A stretch of 64,000 nt of DNA, taken from NCBI RefSeq assembly GCF_027595985.1, contig NC_073302.1, positions 11,384,890-11,448,889 of the forward strand. Direction: 5' to 3'. The translations under genes were made by a program, and so were the position numbers. The notes beneath the pieces were generated by a model. That model was not told the origin of the DNA. It worked only from the letters and a program-made list of their open reading frames with translations, and ran no database searches. The DNA comes from Sorex araneus (lineage: Eukaryota; Chordata; Mammalia; Eulipotyphla; Soricidae). Below, in pieces: positions 31,128 to 42,285 of the stretch (the first letter of the stretch is position 1; each line of letters starts with the position of its first letter).

Positions 31128-31310
31128 CTTTTTATTTATTTATTTACTTTTATTTTTGCTTTTGGGGTCACACTGGCAATGCTCAGGGGCTATTTCTGGC
31201 TCTGCACTCAGGAAATACTCCTGGCCGTGCTCGGGGGACCATATGGATGCTGGGGATCAAACCCCGCTTGGCCGCATGCAAGGCAAACGCTTGCGTGTGC
31301 TCCAGCCCCA
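31128..31310 (-). mobile_element. SINE-A with (TTTA)n tail
   Basis: Antisense copy after a TTATTTA tail: GCTTTTGGGGTCACACTGGC to GTGTGCTCCAGCCCC. Confidence 0.93.
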
Positions 31311-31689
31311 GTGCTTCTAAAGAATATAATGACGGATATTAGAGTCTCCTTGGCTTCACTGGCGGCTAATTTCAGTGACCAGGGCCTGGATCTGAGCTGG
31401 GCGTTTCCAGGGCTGTGTTTGGGTGTAGCCGGTACTTCTCAGTCATTCAAAACAGTCACATCAGAACGTGAAATTTCCAAATAATGTGTCCAGTGACGTC
31501 CCTCACTGTCTCTGATCTTGGTCCTCCCCCCCACCCGTCGAATTCATTTCTCCCCCCGCCCCCTGTCTTCTCTGCTCTCCTTTACAAGAGAGAGCGCCTT
31601 AAGGATCTCGCCTAGGGTTGGAAGTTTCAGCAGATTATTTTATAAAGTTTTATCAAAACCCCTCAGGTGTGAAAACAGGAAACACTGAA
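31311..31689. other. Unique intron sequence
   Basis: No repeat or exon recognised. Confidence 0.4.
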
Positions 31690-31700
31690 AGCTGTGTTAG

Positions 31701-31871
31701 GGGCTGGAGGGATACCACAGCGGGGAGGGCGTTTGCACGCGGCCAACCAGGGTTCAATTCCCAGCATCCCATACGGTCCCCGCAGCACCGCCAGGGGTAA
31801 TTCCTGAGTGCCGAGCCAGGAGTGACCCCTGTGCATTGCCGGGTGTGACCCTCCGCCCCCTAAAATAAAAG
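31701..31871 (+). mobile_element. SINE-A with target-site duplication
   Basis: Sense copy starting GGGCTGGAGGGATACCACAG; AGCTGTGTTAG is duplicated at 31690-31700 and 31872-31882. Confidence 0.96.
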
Positions 31872-31882
31872 AGCTGTGTTAG

Positions 31883-32860
31883 AGTATCGCGTGCTCCCAT
31901 GAGCCCTGGGAGGAATGAGAACCAAACCGCAGTGAAATAACCACCGAGAGCCCACGGGGCTGTGAGTACGAAAAGAGGCAGATCACAGGTGTCGGCAAGG
32001 GTGTGGAGACGCTGGCACCCTCGGCCGTGGGAGGGGAAGCTGGTGCAGGTGCCTGAGGGTGGAACGGACAGAACCGGCCGTCTGGGCTGTTCCCCACGGC
32101 GCTGGACGCCAGGTGAGCACGTCTCAGGAGTCCGGGCCTCGGTATGCCCACCGCATAGAAATGAAATTGTGTGTCTCCAGAAAACACACACGCGCGCGCT
32201 CACACAAACACACACACATTCACAGCAGCACTCCCTGTGATGGTTAGGGGCTGGAGCAATAGGACCAGGTAGGGGCCGCCCACAGCGGGTAGGGCGTTGG
32301 CCTTGCACGCAGCCGACCCGGGTTCAATCCCTAGCATCCCATATGGTCTCCTGAGCACAGAGCCAGGAGTCACCCCGGAACCGGAACACAGCTGGGTGTG
32401 GCACCCCAAAGCAAACCAAAAAAGTGGAACTTGCCAGATGTCCGTGCACGGATGGATCCAAGGGAGCACCGAGGTCTAGTTGTTTCCGGAAGATGCCGTG
32501 GTCATAGGAAGGAACGAAATTCTGAAGCTCCCGCGGTGGAGCCTGGGAAACAGGCCGTGGGAAAGGGGCCAGGCACACGCATGTAGGCTCTGCGCACGTG
32601 GTGGCACTTGCGTGTTCTGGGCAGGAGGGTGTCCAGAGGCACGGAGGGAGGGAGGGGTTGCCTGGAGCCGGGGGTCCGGGGTCCGTGGGTGGGAGAAGCA
32701 AGGAGGGAGTGTTCGTGGCCACGGGATTTCTTTCAGGGCTGGTGAAAATGCCCCGGCCAGGTCAGTCTCGGTGACGGCTGCCCTCCCACAGCAATGACCT
32801 TCGGGGTCAGTGGGGGCCTTGTGCGCTGCAGGCTTGTGAACTGAATTCCAATAGAGCCTT
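31883..32860 (+). mobile_element. Old L1 (L1M-type) 3' end, GC-shifted
   Basis: The order of landmarks fits the ORF2 end and 3' UTR of an old mammalian L1 in sense: CAGTGAAATAACCACC, CAAGGGTGTGGAGACGCTGG, TTCACAGCAGCACTCC, AGGAAGGAACGAAATTCTGA, GGTTGCCTGGAGCCGGGGG, GGCTGGTGAAAATG, GTGAACTGAATTCCA. Heavily mutated toward G/C and split by the SINE at 32248-32424. Confidence 0.6.
32248..32424 (+). mobile_element. SINE-A with partial head duplication
   Basis: Sense copy. After GGGGCTGGAGCAATAGGACC the head restarts (CACAGCGGGTAGGGCGTTGG), so the 5' part is rearranged. A tail is only A-rich. Confidence 0.9.
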
Positions 32861-33365
32861 TTTTTTTTTTAATTGAATCACCGTGAGATACAGTTTCAAA
32901 GCTTCCATGTTTGAGTTTCAGTCGTACAATGATCGAACACCCAACCCTCCGCCAGTGCACATTCCCCACCGCCGGGGTCCCCCGTATACCCCACTTCCAC
33001 CCCTCCCCCTGCCTCCATGGCAGTTTCCCCCACACTCTCTCTCCTTTGGGGCATTATGGTTTGCAACACAGATACTGAGAGACCATCACATTGGGTCCTT
33101 TATCTGCTTTCAGCACGCATCTCCCATCCCGAACGATCCCTCCGACCATCACTGTCTTAGTGATCCTTTCTCTATCCCAGCTGCCTTCTCCCCCAGCGCC
33201 TGAGGCAGGCTGCCAACCATGGGGCAATCTTCCCGGCCCTTGTGTCTACTGCCCTTGGGTGTCAGTCTTATATTATGTTATTGTATACTCCACAAATGCG
33301 TGCAGTCCTTCCGTGTCTGTCCCGCTCTTTCTGACTCACCTCACCTGGCGTACTACTCTCCTAGC
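32861..33365 (-). mobile_element. L1 3' end, 5'-truncated
   Basis: Begins with a T run then AATTGAATCACCGTGAGATA, CAGTCGTACAATGATCG, CTCCGCCAGTGCACATTCCC, GGGGCATTATGGTTTGCAAC. The same order is seen at the 3' end of the L1 at 37052. Ends shortly after TCTTTCTGACTCACC. Confidence 0.85.
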
Positions 33366-33717
33366 TCTCGCCGCTAAACAGCTACGGCCTCGTGGGAGAC
33401 GTGCCAAGGCACTCGGACCCCCCTGCCAGCACCCCCTGAGGGGTCAGCCTGCACTTCAGGATGGCCTGCAGTGGGCGCCCCGGCGCACTGGACAGTGGAG
33501 TGCCCGGTGGAGTGCTGACCTGGGCACACAGTCGTGACAGCTGTATCCGAGCTCCAAACTTGAGTGGGCTTTGTTTTATTTGGGGTGTGTGTGTGGGGGG
33601 GTGTGTGTGCATTTGGAATACTTGCCTGAAGAGCAGAGTCGGGGCCTCTGTGGAAGGTCCGTGTGAACATGTGAACGTGTCGTGGTACCCAGGGTAGGGC
33701 AGGACATGTGCTTCAAA
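33366..33717. other. Unique intron sequence
   Basis: Short GT tract near 33590-33610. No feature supported. Confidence 0.4.
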
Positions 33718-33851
33718 TATTCTATTATTTGAATATATTTATATATTTATATTTCTATATATTTCTATATGCTCATATTTCTGTTTATGTATTTATAGAT
33801 ATATTTATAGATATATAAAATTTATATATCTATAAATATTCAAATATTCTA
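33718..33851. repeat. AT-rich tract with a 19-bp-arm palindrome
   Basis: TATATTTA/TATAGATA repeats. The arms 33801-33819 and 33821-33839 are perfect reverse complements around a single A. Confidence 0.95.
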
Positions 33852-33908
33852 CATCAGTCAAAGAAGGACTTTGAAACCGCACAAACGGGCTTGATTTGGT
33901 TTTGTTCT

Positions 33909-34097
33909 GTTTTTTTTTTTTTTTTGCTTTTTTTGGGGGGGGTCACACCCGGTGATGCACAGGGGTTACTCCTGGCCCTTCACTCAGGAATTACTCCTGG
34001 CAGTGCTCAGGGGACCATATGGGGTGCTGGGATTCGAACCCGGGTTGGCCGCGTGCAAGGCAAACGCCCTACCCGCTGTGCTATCGCTCCAGCCCCT
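33909..34097 (-). mobile_element. SINE-A
   Basis: Long T run, GGGGTCACACCCGGTGATGC, complete body, ATCGCTCCAGCCCC. Well preserved. Confidence 0.97.
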
Positions 34098-34098
34098 G

Positions 34099-34282
34099 TT
34101 TTTTTTTTTTTTTTTTTTTTGTGGGTGGGAGGTGCCTACCCAGCGGTGCTGTGGTCACAGTCCCTGGCTCTGTGTCTACTGGCTGCTCCCAGCAAGGCTC
34201 GGGGGACCGTGCAGTGCCGGGGGCGGACCCTGTGGAGCCCCCCCAGCCCGGGCACGGGTTTGAAATAACTCAGGCCACCACG
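34099..34282 (-). mobile_element. Old SINE-A-like copy with long T run
   Basis: A 24-bp T run then diverged antisense body (CAGCGGTGCTGTGGTCACAG, GGCTCGGGGGACCGTGCAGT). The copy at 33909 inserted next to its tail. Confidence 0.55.
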
Positions 34283-34786
34283 CTGGGGGAATGGTGTCAC
34301 ACACAGTGTCTCTGTCTGGAATCCGGATTTCTGTGAACAGCCCGGACCGTGGGGCACTGGTGCAGGGCCCGGGTGGGAAGGCCTGGCCACACCCGAGCGT
34401 CCAGTCTCCCAGGTCTGGGACACTGCAGCTGCGGGAGAGAGATTTCCTGTTTCACTGTCCGGTCACGCCCAAACTTCTCTAGACTTAGTCCCACAGCGCC
34501 ACCTCTCCAGGGCCTCGGGCTCCTTCGTTGCTCCCCGCCTTCCTTCCTCCCCTGGGACCCCCTGAGGGCCCCGATTTTCTCCAGCTTCCCTGACCCGCCC
34601 CCAAGGCTGCGGATTTTAGCTGATTGATCATCTTCAGTGGATCTTTGTTTCTGTTTCCTGGTTTTCTCTGTTGCTTCCTTCCCCCTCCCCCTCAGTACTT
34701 TTGGATTTTTAATTGATTTTTAATTCTGTCGCTCTTTTTCTTACACTAAGTCAAATACATGGCCTGTTATGAATTGATCTTCTTCT
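34283..34786. other. Unique intron sequence
   Basis: No feature supported; T-rich toward the end. Confidence 0.4.
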
Positions 34787-35076
34787 TTCTTCCTTCCTTC
34801 CTTCCTTCCTTCCTTCCTTTCTTTCTTCCTCCCTCCCTCCCTCCCTCCCTCCCTCCCTCCCTTCCTTCCTTCCTTCCTTCCTTCCTTCCTTCCTTCCTTC
34901 CTTCCTTCCTTCCTTCCTTCCTTGCTTCCTTCATTCCTTTCTTCCTTTCCTGGGCCACACCTGTGCCAGACTCAATCCTGGCTCTACGCCCAGAGGGCCA
35001 TATGGAGTGCCGGGGACCAAACCTAGGTCAGCCCTGTGCAAGGCAGATTCCTGCTCTGCTGTTCTTTTACTCTTGC
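34787..35076 (-). mobile_element. Old SINE-A with very long (GGAA)n tail
   Basis: CTTC/CCTC array (34787-34944) runs directly into GGGCCACACCTGTGCCAGAC, GAGGGCCATATGGAGTGCCG and AAGGCAGATTCCTGCTCTGC. Confidence 0.8.
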
Positions 35077-35207
35077 CCATATCGCAAAATTTTCTAAGGA
35101 AAACATTTATGATTGCAAATGGCCTCCAAGGATTGCTTTGACTGCACCCATAAGTTTTGCTATGTAATATTTTATATTAACATTTTTATTTATTTATTCA
35201 TTTATTT

Positions 35208-35377
35208 ATTTTTTGCTTTTTAGGTCACACCTGGCGATGCACAGGGGTGACTCCTGGCTCTGCACTCAGGAATTAGCCCTGGCGATGCTCCGGGGACCCT
35301 ATGGGATGCTGGGAATCGAACACGGGTCGGCCGCGTGCAAGGCCAACGCCCTACCCGCTGTGCTATTACTCCAGCAC
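35208..35377 (-). mobile_element. SINE-A
   Basis: Antisense copy, GCTTTTTAGGTCACACCTGG to CTATTACTCCAGCACC, with a (TTTA)n-type tail. Confidence 0.95.
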
Positions 35378-35407
35378 CACATTAAAATTTCTTTTAAAGT
35401 TTTGTGA

Positions 35408-35572
35408 GTTTGGGGCCATATCTGGCGGTGCTCAGGGCTTACTCCTGGCTCTGTGCTCAGGGATCACTCCTGGCAGTGCTCAGAAGATGGTAGGAGGTGC
35501 TGGGGAATCAAACCTGTGTCAGACATGAGCAGGCCAAGTGCTTTACCTGCTGTACTTACCTGTCCAACCCCA
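35408..35572 (-). mobile_element. SINE-A, older variant
   Basis: Starts GTTTGGGGCCATATCTGGCG and has GCTCAGGGCTTACTCC rather than CACAGGGGTTACTCC. Ends CTGTCCAACCCC. Confidence 0.8.
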
Positions 35573-35796
35573 ATGTGGCATTAAAAAGAAAAAGAGATCA
35601 ACTTTTGATTCTATGTGTTTTACATTTTCATGAAAACTTATTCTTCGATGATTTGTGTTTAGAAGTCTCTAAACATACTTAGTTACTTCTATTTTAAAAA
35701 ATGATTTCTAATACTGCATTGTGATTGGTGAATGTCCTTTATTTCCTTCTTTTTTTCTTTCCTCCTCTTGCCTTCCTTCCTTTGCCTCTCTAATTT

Positions 35797-35957
35797 TTTT
35801 TTTCTTTTTGGGTCACACCTAGAGATGCACAGGGGTTACTCCTGGCTCATGCATTCAGTGCTCAGTGCTCAGGGGACCATATGGGATGCTGGGAATCAAA
35901 CCCGAGTTGGCCACATGCGAGGCAAACGCCCTACCTGCTGTGCTATCGATCCAGCCC
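35797..35957 (-). mobile_element. SINE-A with internal loss
   Basis: Antisense copy lacking GAATTACTCCTGGCG; CCTCT(A/G)ATTTT flanks both ends as a likely target-site duplication. Confidence 0.93.
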
Positions 35958-36200
35958 CTCTGATTTTTTTTTTTTTTGCCTGACAACCTAATATGGTTTG
36001 AGAACTATTCTAAGTGTGCCTGAAAGAAATGTGCCTTCTCTCACTGTTGAATGCGGTGCTTTACATAAATGCATATTCTTTTGTGGAATGTAGCAGACAA
36101 AAATGACAGCTCTAATATTTTTGTCAGATCTATTCATTGCTTAGAGTTATACTAACACTTCCTTGTATGATGATGTATTTCATATCTTTAAAAATGGGTG

Positions 36201-36420
36201 TTTGTCTTTTTTCCATCTCCCCTGCGTCTGCCTGGAAGTTCCATCCTATCCTTTCCCATCCCGTGGTTGCCCCAGCAAGCCTCGTTGGTGTGAGATTTCA
36301 CAAAGCCCAGAGTTGGTGGCCCCAGTGTCCCCTTACTGGCATGAGGTCAAGGGGTCTCACGGGCGTTGATTTTGGTTGTCTTTCTTCTGACAGTTGATTT
36401 TATTTATTTATCAAAGGGGG
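36201..36420. other. Unique intron sequence
   Basis: No feature supported. Confidence 0.35.
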
Positions 36421-36760
36421 TTAATTATTTTTATTTTATTTTATTTTATTTTTAACAGGTTTTTTTAATAAAGTAGTTCACAATATCTGATTGCATTTAA
36501 TATTCGAATACCAATCCCACTGCCATTACCTCTTCCCACCACCATATTTCGAATGTTCCCGTCCCGGACCCCAACCCCTGCCCCAAAGCAGAACCAGAAT
36601 AATTTATTTCGTATTGTTTGTTATGAATAAACCACTGAAAATGCTCCAGAAAGCTTTCCTTAGAGGAGAGTGTGTGAAGATTGTTGCATTTCACCCAGGG
36701 GCCATTCAGCCCTTCTATAAGAGATTAAGAATATGTTGTTGAGGGGTTAACTTGTGTGCT
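36421..36760 (-). mobile_element. Unclassified retroelement 3' end
   Basis: T/A-rich start (TTTTATTTTATTTTATTTTT), then ACCAATCCCACTGCCATTAC, CTTCCCACCACCATATTTCG, CCCCTGCCCCAAAGCAG. The layout (antisense A tail followed by CCACCA-rich sequence) parallels the L1 3' ends here but the sequence differs. Could be another L1 subfamily. Confidence 0.4.
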
Positions 36761-36784
36761 TATACATACGTACATACCTGTAAT

Positions 36785-37037
36785 AATATATTTCCCCCTA
36801 AGGTTGTTTGCCTTATGCTTTGAACCCCGTCAGATGTGGTGCATTGCTCTGGGAGTACGGGTGGTGCAAGGTGTGAGATGTCCCATGGCCAGGAGTGCGG
36901 CCGCACCGTCCAGGGATAAGCTCACTCGTGGGTGAGGCTGGGCCTGAGTGTGTGGAGAGCGGCCGTGAGCATGGCGGCGGTTGAGTTCTGGAGGTTTCCG
37001 GCTGCCAGGGCTGGGTCCCTTGGGCCCGGGATTGGCT
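36785..37037. other. GC-rich block A flanking the L1
   Basis: Contains CATGGCGGCGGTTGAG and GCTGCCAGGGCTGGGTCCC, shared in order with block B at 43278-43372 on the far side of the L1. Confidence 0.5.
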
Positions 37038-37112
37038 TGGCTGACATTTTATTGTATTTACTTATTCATTTATTTTAAATTAAAAAAATTTTTGAATGAA
37101 TCACCGTGAGGC

Positions 37113-37360
37113 GGGGCTGGATCGATAGCACAGTGGCAGGGTGTTCGCCTTTCACGCGGCCGACCTGGGTTCAATTCCTCCGCCCCTCTCGGAGAGCCCG
37201 GCAAGCCACCGAGAGTATCGCACCCGCACGGCAGGGCCTGGCAAGCTACCTGTGGTGTATTCGATATGCCAAAAGCAGTAACAAGAAGTCTCACGATGGA
37301 GACGTTACTGTTGCCCGCTCGAGCAAATCGATGAGCAATGGGATGACAGTGACAGTGACA
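37113..37360 (+). mobile_element. SINE-B, full length, inside the L1 3' UTR
   Basis: GGGGCTGGATCGATAGCACA head, GGTTCAATTCC B box, complete body and (GACAGT)n end. The L1 phrase CACC(G/A)TGAGG occurs on both sides, a target-site duplication. Confidence 0.96.
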
Positions 37361-37639
37361 CCATGAGGTACAGTTACAGACTAACAAAGTTTCGTGCTTA
37401 CATTTCAGTCATACAATGATCTACCACCCATCCCTCCACCAGTACCCATTCTTCTCCACCACTGATGTTCCCAGTACCCCTCCCATCCCCCCACCCCCCA
37501 CGCCTTGCCTCTGTGACAGGCACATTCCCTTTTACTCTCTCTCTCCTTTAGGGTATTGTGGTCTGCAGTGCAAGTATTAAATGGCCATCATGTTTGTTCT
37601 ATAGTCTACTTTTGGCACGCATCTCCCATCCTGAGCAGG

Positions 37640-40604
37640 CCCTCTAAACATCCCTTTACTTGTGTTCCCTTCTCTATCTGAGCTGCCTTTTCCCCCAGCA
37701 TGTGAGGCCAGCATCCAAGCCGTGGAGCCACCCTCCTGGTACTTATCTCTTCTATTCTTGATGTTAGTCTCCCATTCTGTTACTTTATATTCCACAGATG
37801 AGTGCAATCTTCCTATGTCTGTCCCTCTCTTTCTGGCTCATTTCACTTAACATGATACTTTCCATTTTGATCCACTTACATGCAAATTTCATGACTTCAT
37901 CTTTTCTAACAGCTGTATAGTATTCCATTGTGTAGATGTACCAGAGTTTCTTTAACCAGTCATCTGTTCTAGGGCACTCGGGTTTTTTCCAGATTCTGGC
38001 TATTGTAAACAGTGCAGCAATGAACATACAAGTGCAGATGTCATTTCTACTATACTTTTTTGCATCTCTGGGATATATTCCCAGAAATGGTATTGCTGGG
38101 TCAAATGGGAGCTCAATTTCTAATTTTTTGAGAAATGTCCATACTGTTTTTCAAAAGGGCTGAACCAGTCGGCATTCCCACCAGCAGTGAAGGAGAGTCC
38201 CTTTCTCCCCACAACTGCACCAACATCAGTTGCTTTTGTTCTTTTGGATGTGTGCCAGTCTCTGAGGTGTGAGATGATATCTCATTGTCGTTTTGATCTG
38301 ATCTCCCTGATGATTAGTGATGTAGAGCATTTTCTCATGTGCCTTTTGGCCATCAGATATCTTCTTTAAGAAAGTTTCTATTCATGTCATCGACCATTTT
38401 CTGATGGGGTTGGATGTTGTCTTCTTGTGGAGTTCAACCAATGCCTTGTATATCCTTGATACCAACCCCTTACCAGATAGGTATTAGGTGAATATCTTTT
38501 CCCATTCTGTAGATTGTCTTTGTATTCTGGTCACTGTTTCTTTTGAGGTGCAGAAGCTTTTTAGTTTAATATAGTCCCATTTGTTTATCTGTTTCCACTT
38601 GCTTGGCCAGTGGCATGTCATCTTTGAAGATACCATTAGCTTCAATATCATGGAGGGTTTTGCCGACCTTGTCTTCAGTGGACCTTATGGATTCTGGTCT
38701 GATGTTGAGGTCTTTAATCCATTTTGATCTGACTTTTGTACATGGTGTTAGGTAGAGGTCTGAGCCCATTTTTTTGCCTTGTCCCTGATCTTAGAGGGAA
38801 GGCCCTTAGTTTTTCCCCATTGAGGATAATGCTTACCATAGGTTTGTGGTAGATGGCTTTGACTGTATTCAGGAAAAGTTCCTTCAATACCCATTTTGAT
38901 GAGAGTTTTCATTATAAACGGGTGCTGGATCTTGTCAAATGCTTTCTCTGCATCTATTGATATGATTATATGATTTTTATCTTTTCTTTTGTTGGTATGA
39001 TGGATTATGTTGATTGATTTCCTGATGTTAAACCATCCTTGCATCCCCAGGATGAATCCCACTTGATCTTTTTGATGAATTGTTAGATTCTATTTGCTGA
39101 TATTTTGTTGAGAATCTTTGCATGCGTGTTCATCAGGGATATCAGCCTGTAGTTTTCCTTTTTATGGTGTCTCTGTTTGCTTTTGGTATTAGGGTGATAT
39201 ATGCCTCATAGAAGCTGTTTGGGAGAGTTTCTGTTTCTTCAATTTCTTAGAAAAGCTTGAGAAGAACTGGCAATAGGTCCTCTTTAAATGTTTGGAAGAA
39301 TTCGCTAGTGAATCCATCTGCACCTGGGCTTTTGATTTTGGGAAGACTTTTGATTACAGTTTCAATTTCCTTGATAGTAATAGGTCTATTCAGGCATTCC
39401 AGATCTTTTTTGTTCAGCCTTGAGAGATTATAGGAATCCAGGAATTTATTCATTTCTTCTAGGTTCTCCTGTTTCGTAGTGTACAGATTTTCAAAGTAGT
39501 CTCTGATGATCTTTTGAATTTCTTTGGTTTCTGTTGTAATGTCCCCCTTTTCATTTCTGATTTGGTTTATTAGAGTTTTCTCTGTCTCTTTGTGAGTCTT
39601 GCTAGTGGTTTATCAATCTTGTTTATTTTCTTGAAGAACCAGCTCTTGGTTTCATTGATCTTTCAGATTGTTTTTTGGGTTTCCATGTCATTGATTTCTG
39701 CTCTAAGTTTCATTGTTTCTTTCCTTCTGCCTGGTTTGGGCTCCTGTTGTTGGTCCTTTTCTAAGATCTATGAGCTGTGAAGTCAAGTTATTTATGTGGG
39801 CCCTTTCTTCCTTCCTGAGAAATGCTTGCAGAGCTATAAAATTTCCCCTTAATACGGCTTTAGCTTTGTCCCACAGGTTTTGGTAGCTCATGTCTTCCAG
39901 GTACATTTTGATTTCATCCTTGATTTCCTTCCTGGCCCACTCGTTGTTCAATTTCCAGGATTTGGTTCTCTGTATCTGTGGGTGATTTACTTCTATCTTC
40001 AGTGCATCATGGTCAGAAAAGATAGTTGATACAGTGTCTATCTTCCTGATTATGTTTTGTGGCCCAGCACATGGTCTGTTTTGGAAAATGTTCCATGTGC
40101 ACTGGAAAAGAATGTGTATTCTTTTCTTTGGGGATGTGAAATCCTGTCTCTTCTATCACTTCCTCAGTATTTCCTTGCTGAGTTTTAATCTTGTTGATCT
40201 ATCCAGAGGTGATAAGGCGGAGTTGAAGTCTCCAACTACTATTGTGTTGCTAGCAATGTCCTCCTTAATCTGCTAGCAGTTGTTTATTTAGCTGGTCCCT
40301 CATTGGGGGCGTATACGTTTAGAAGTGTGATTTCTTCTTGCTGTACATATTCCTTGATTAATAAAAAATGGCCTTCACTGTCCCTTCTAATCTTTTACAA
40401 CCTGAAATCTATGTTGTCAGATACTACTATGGCCACCCCAGCTTTTTTTTGAGGGAGTTGTTTGCTTGCAGGATTGTTTTCCATCCTTTGACTTTGAGTC
40501 TGTTTGCTCTGACTGTTCCACGTGTTTCTTGTAGGTAGCAGGATGTTCGGTTCAGTTTCTGAATCCATTTTGCAACTCTGTTTCTCTTGATTGAAGTGGT
40601 GCAT
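37640..40604 (-). pseudogene. L1 ORF2 remnant (endonuclease and reverse transcriptase), inactive
   Basis: Reads on the - strand in pieces broken by stops and frameshifts. N-terminal endonuclease remnant at about 40604-39960 (AGVAIVVSDNIDF). RT entry at 39453-39247 ([14 protein letters not shown]). RT motif A at 39062-38748 ([14 protein letters not shown]), followed at once by the sequence of the far C-terminal side ([18 protein letters not shown], 38769-38566), so the RT core with the YADD/FADD active site is gone. C-terminus at 38027-37785 (FIAALFTIARIWKKPECP, WYIYTMEYYTAVRKDE). Cannot encode a working enzyme. Confidence 0.88.
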
Positions 40605-41194
40605 TTAGACCATTATTGTCATGGGGTTTTGTGCCATCTTTCTGTAGGGGTTGGTTGTGCTTCTAGGGTTTTTTCGTGTTTTTAGTAGCTCCTTTAGTCC
40701 TTCTTTTAAGTTTGGTTTTGAGTCTGTGAAGTTCCTGAGCTGTTGTTTATCCATAAAATAGTGTATCGTTCCTCTGAGTTTGAGTGAGAGTTTAGCTGGA
40801 TAACGTATTCTTGGTGAAGCGTTCATTTCATTGAGGTTGTTTGTTTTGTTTTGTATTTTGTTTTTTTTTTACTATATCCCACCATTGTCTTTGGGCTTGG
40901 AGGGTTTCCTCTGATAAGTCTGCTGTGAATCTAAGGGGTGCTCCTTTGTTTGTGATTCCCTTCTTTGACCTTGTTGCTTGCGGTATTGTGTTTCTATCTG
41001 TGGCATCCATCATTCTGACCATGATATGTCTTGGAGTCTGTATATTTGGGTCTCTTTTAGCTGGCACACTTCGGGTTCCTTGGATCTGGATGCCCGCATT
41101 CTCCAGCCCTGGGAACTTTTCAGCAATTATTTCTTTAATTGTGGCTTTTTCACTGGGGTTGTCTCCCTGTCCTTCTGATACTCCCATGATTCTT

Positions 41195-41481
41195 TTTTTT
41201 TTTTAATTAATAGTTTATTTTTAATTAGTGAGTCAACGTGAGGGTACAGTTACAGATTTATACATTTTTGTGCTCATGTTTCTCCCTTACAAAGTTTGAT
41301 AACCCATCCCTTCACCAGTGCCCATTCTCCACCACCAGTAAACCCAACATCCCTCCCCCCCTCCCCAGTCTCATCCCCCCCCACTGCCACTATGGCAGGG
41401 TATTCCCTTTCATTCTCTCTGATTAGGTGTTGTGGTTTGCAATAAAGGTGTTGAGTGGCCATTGTGTTCAGTCTCTAGTCT
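41195..41481 (-). mobile_element. Truncated L1 3' end nested in L1 ORF1
   Basis: T run, TTAATTAGTGAGTCAACGTG, CCCTTCACCAGTGCCCATTC, GTGTTGTGGTTTGCAATAAA. ATACTCCCATGATTCTT (17 bp) is duplicated perfectly at 41178-41194 and 41482-41498. Confidence 0.97.
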
Positions 41482-41903
41482 ATACTCCCATGATTCTTAT
41501 GTTGCTCCTCTTGAAATCATCCCCTAGGTCTCTTATTCACCCTAGAGCTATTCTGAGGTCTTTTCCCATTGTTTGTTGTTGGCGGTAAGCTTCCTGCAGC
41601 TCATCTTCAAGCTCATTGGTTCTGTCTTTGGCTGTAGCCATTCTACTTTTGAGGGCACTCACTGCATTTATTTCATCTACCAGATCCTTTATTCCTGACA
41701 CTTCTGTGTAGCTTTCTAGTTTCTGCTCTCATTTCTTCCTTGGCTGTCCGTTCCACTGTTTCTTTCATGTCCTCCTTTAATTTACTGAATGCCTGTTCAA
41801 CCGTTTCTTTGAGTTCATTGAACATCTTCAGCATTTCATCTCTGAATTCTTTGTCGGAGAGGTCGTATTTGTGGGTACCATCTGTTGAGGCTTCTGGATA
41901 CTT

Positions 41904-42116
41904 TTTTTTTTTTTTGAATTAGTGAGTCACCATGAGGGTACAGTAACAGATTTACACATTTTCATACTTGTGTTTCCCTCATACAGTGTTCGAGCACCCC
42001 TTCCTCGACCAGTGTCCAGTCTCCACCACCAGTGAACCCAGTATCCCTCCCACCTCCCAATCCCATCCCCCCTCCCCCCGCCCTCCCCCCTGACTGCGGC
42101 AGGGGCATTCCCTTTT

Positions 42117-42182
<66 letters not shown>

Positions 42183-42285
42183 TTTGGGTGTTGTGGTCCG
42201 CAGTAGGGGTATTGAGTGGCCATCGTGTTCAGTCTGTAGTCTACTTTCAGCACGCTTCTCCCCTCCCGAGCGGGTCCTCCAACCA
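41904..42285 (-). mobile_element. Second truncated L1 3' end nested in L1 ORF1
   Basis: T run, GAATTAGTGAGTCACCATG, same 3' UTR order with an internal pure TC array (42118-42180). GAGGCTTCTGGAT(A/T)CTT is duplicated at 41887-41903 and 42286-42302. Confidence 0.97.

Larger units (their letters stand above)
35085..36200 (-). mobile_element. Old L1 (ORF2 5' part), broken by three SINEs
   Basis: Antisense L1 landmarks in order: CACCCATAAGTTTTGCTATG (35150), GATTTCTAATACTGCATTGTG (35702), CCTAATATGGTTTGAGAACT (35987), AGATCTATTCATTGCTTAG. Split by SINE-A copies at 35208, 35408 and 35797. Confidence 0.65.
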
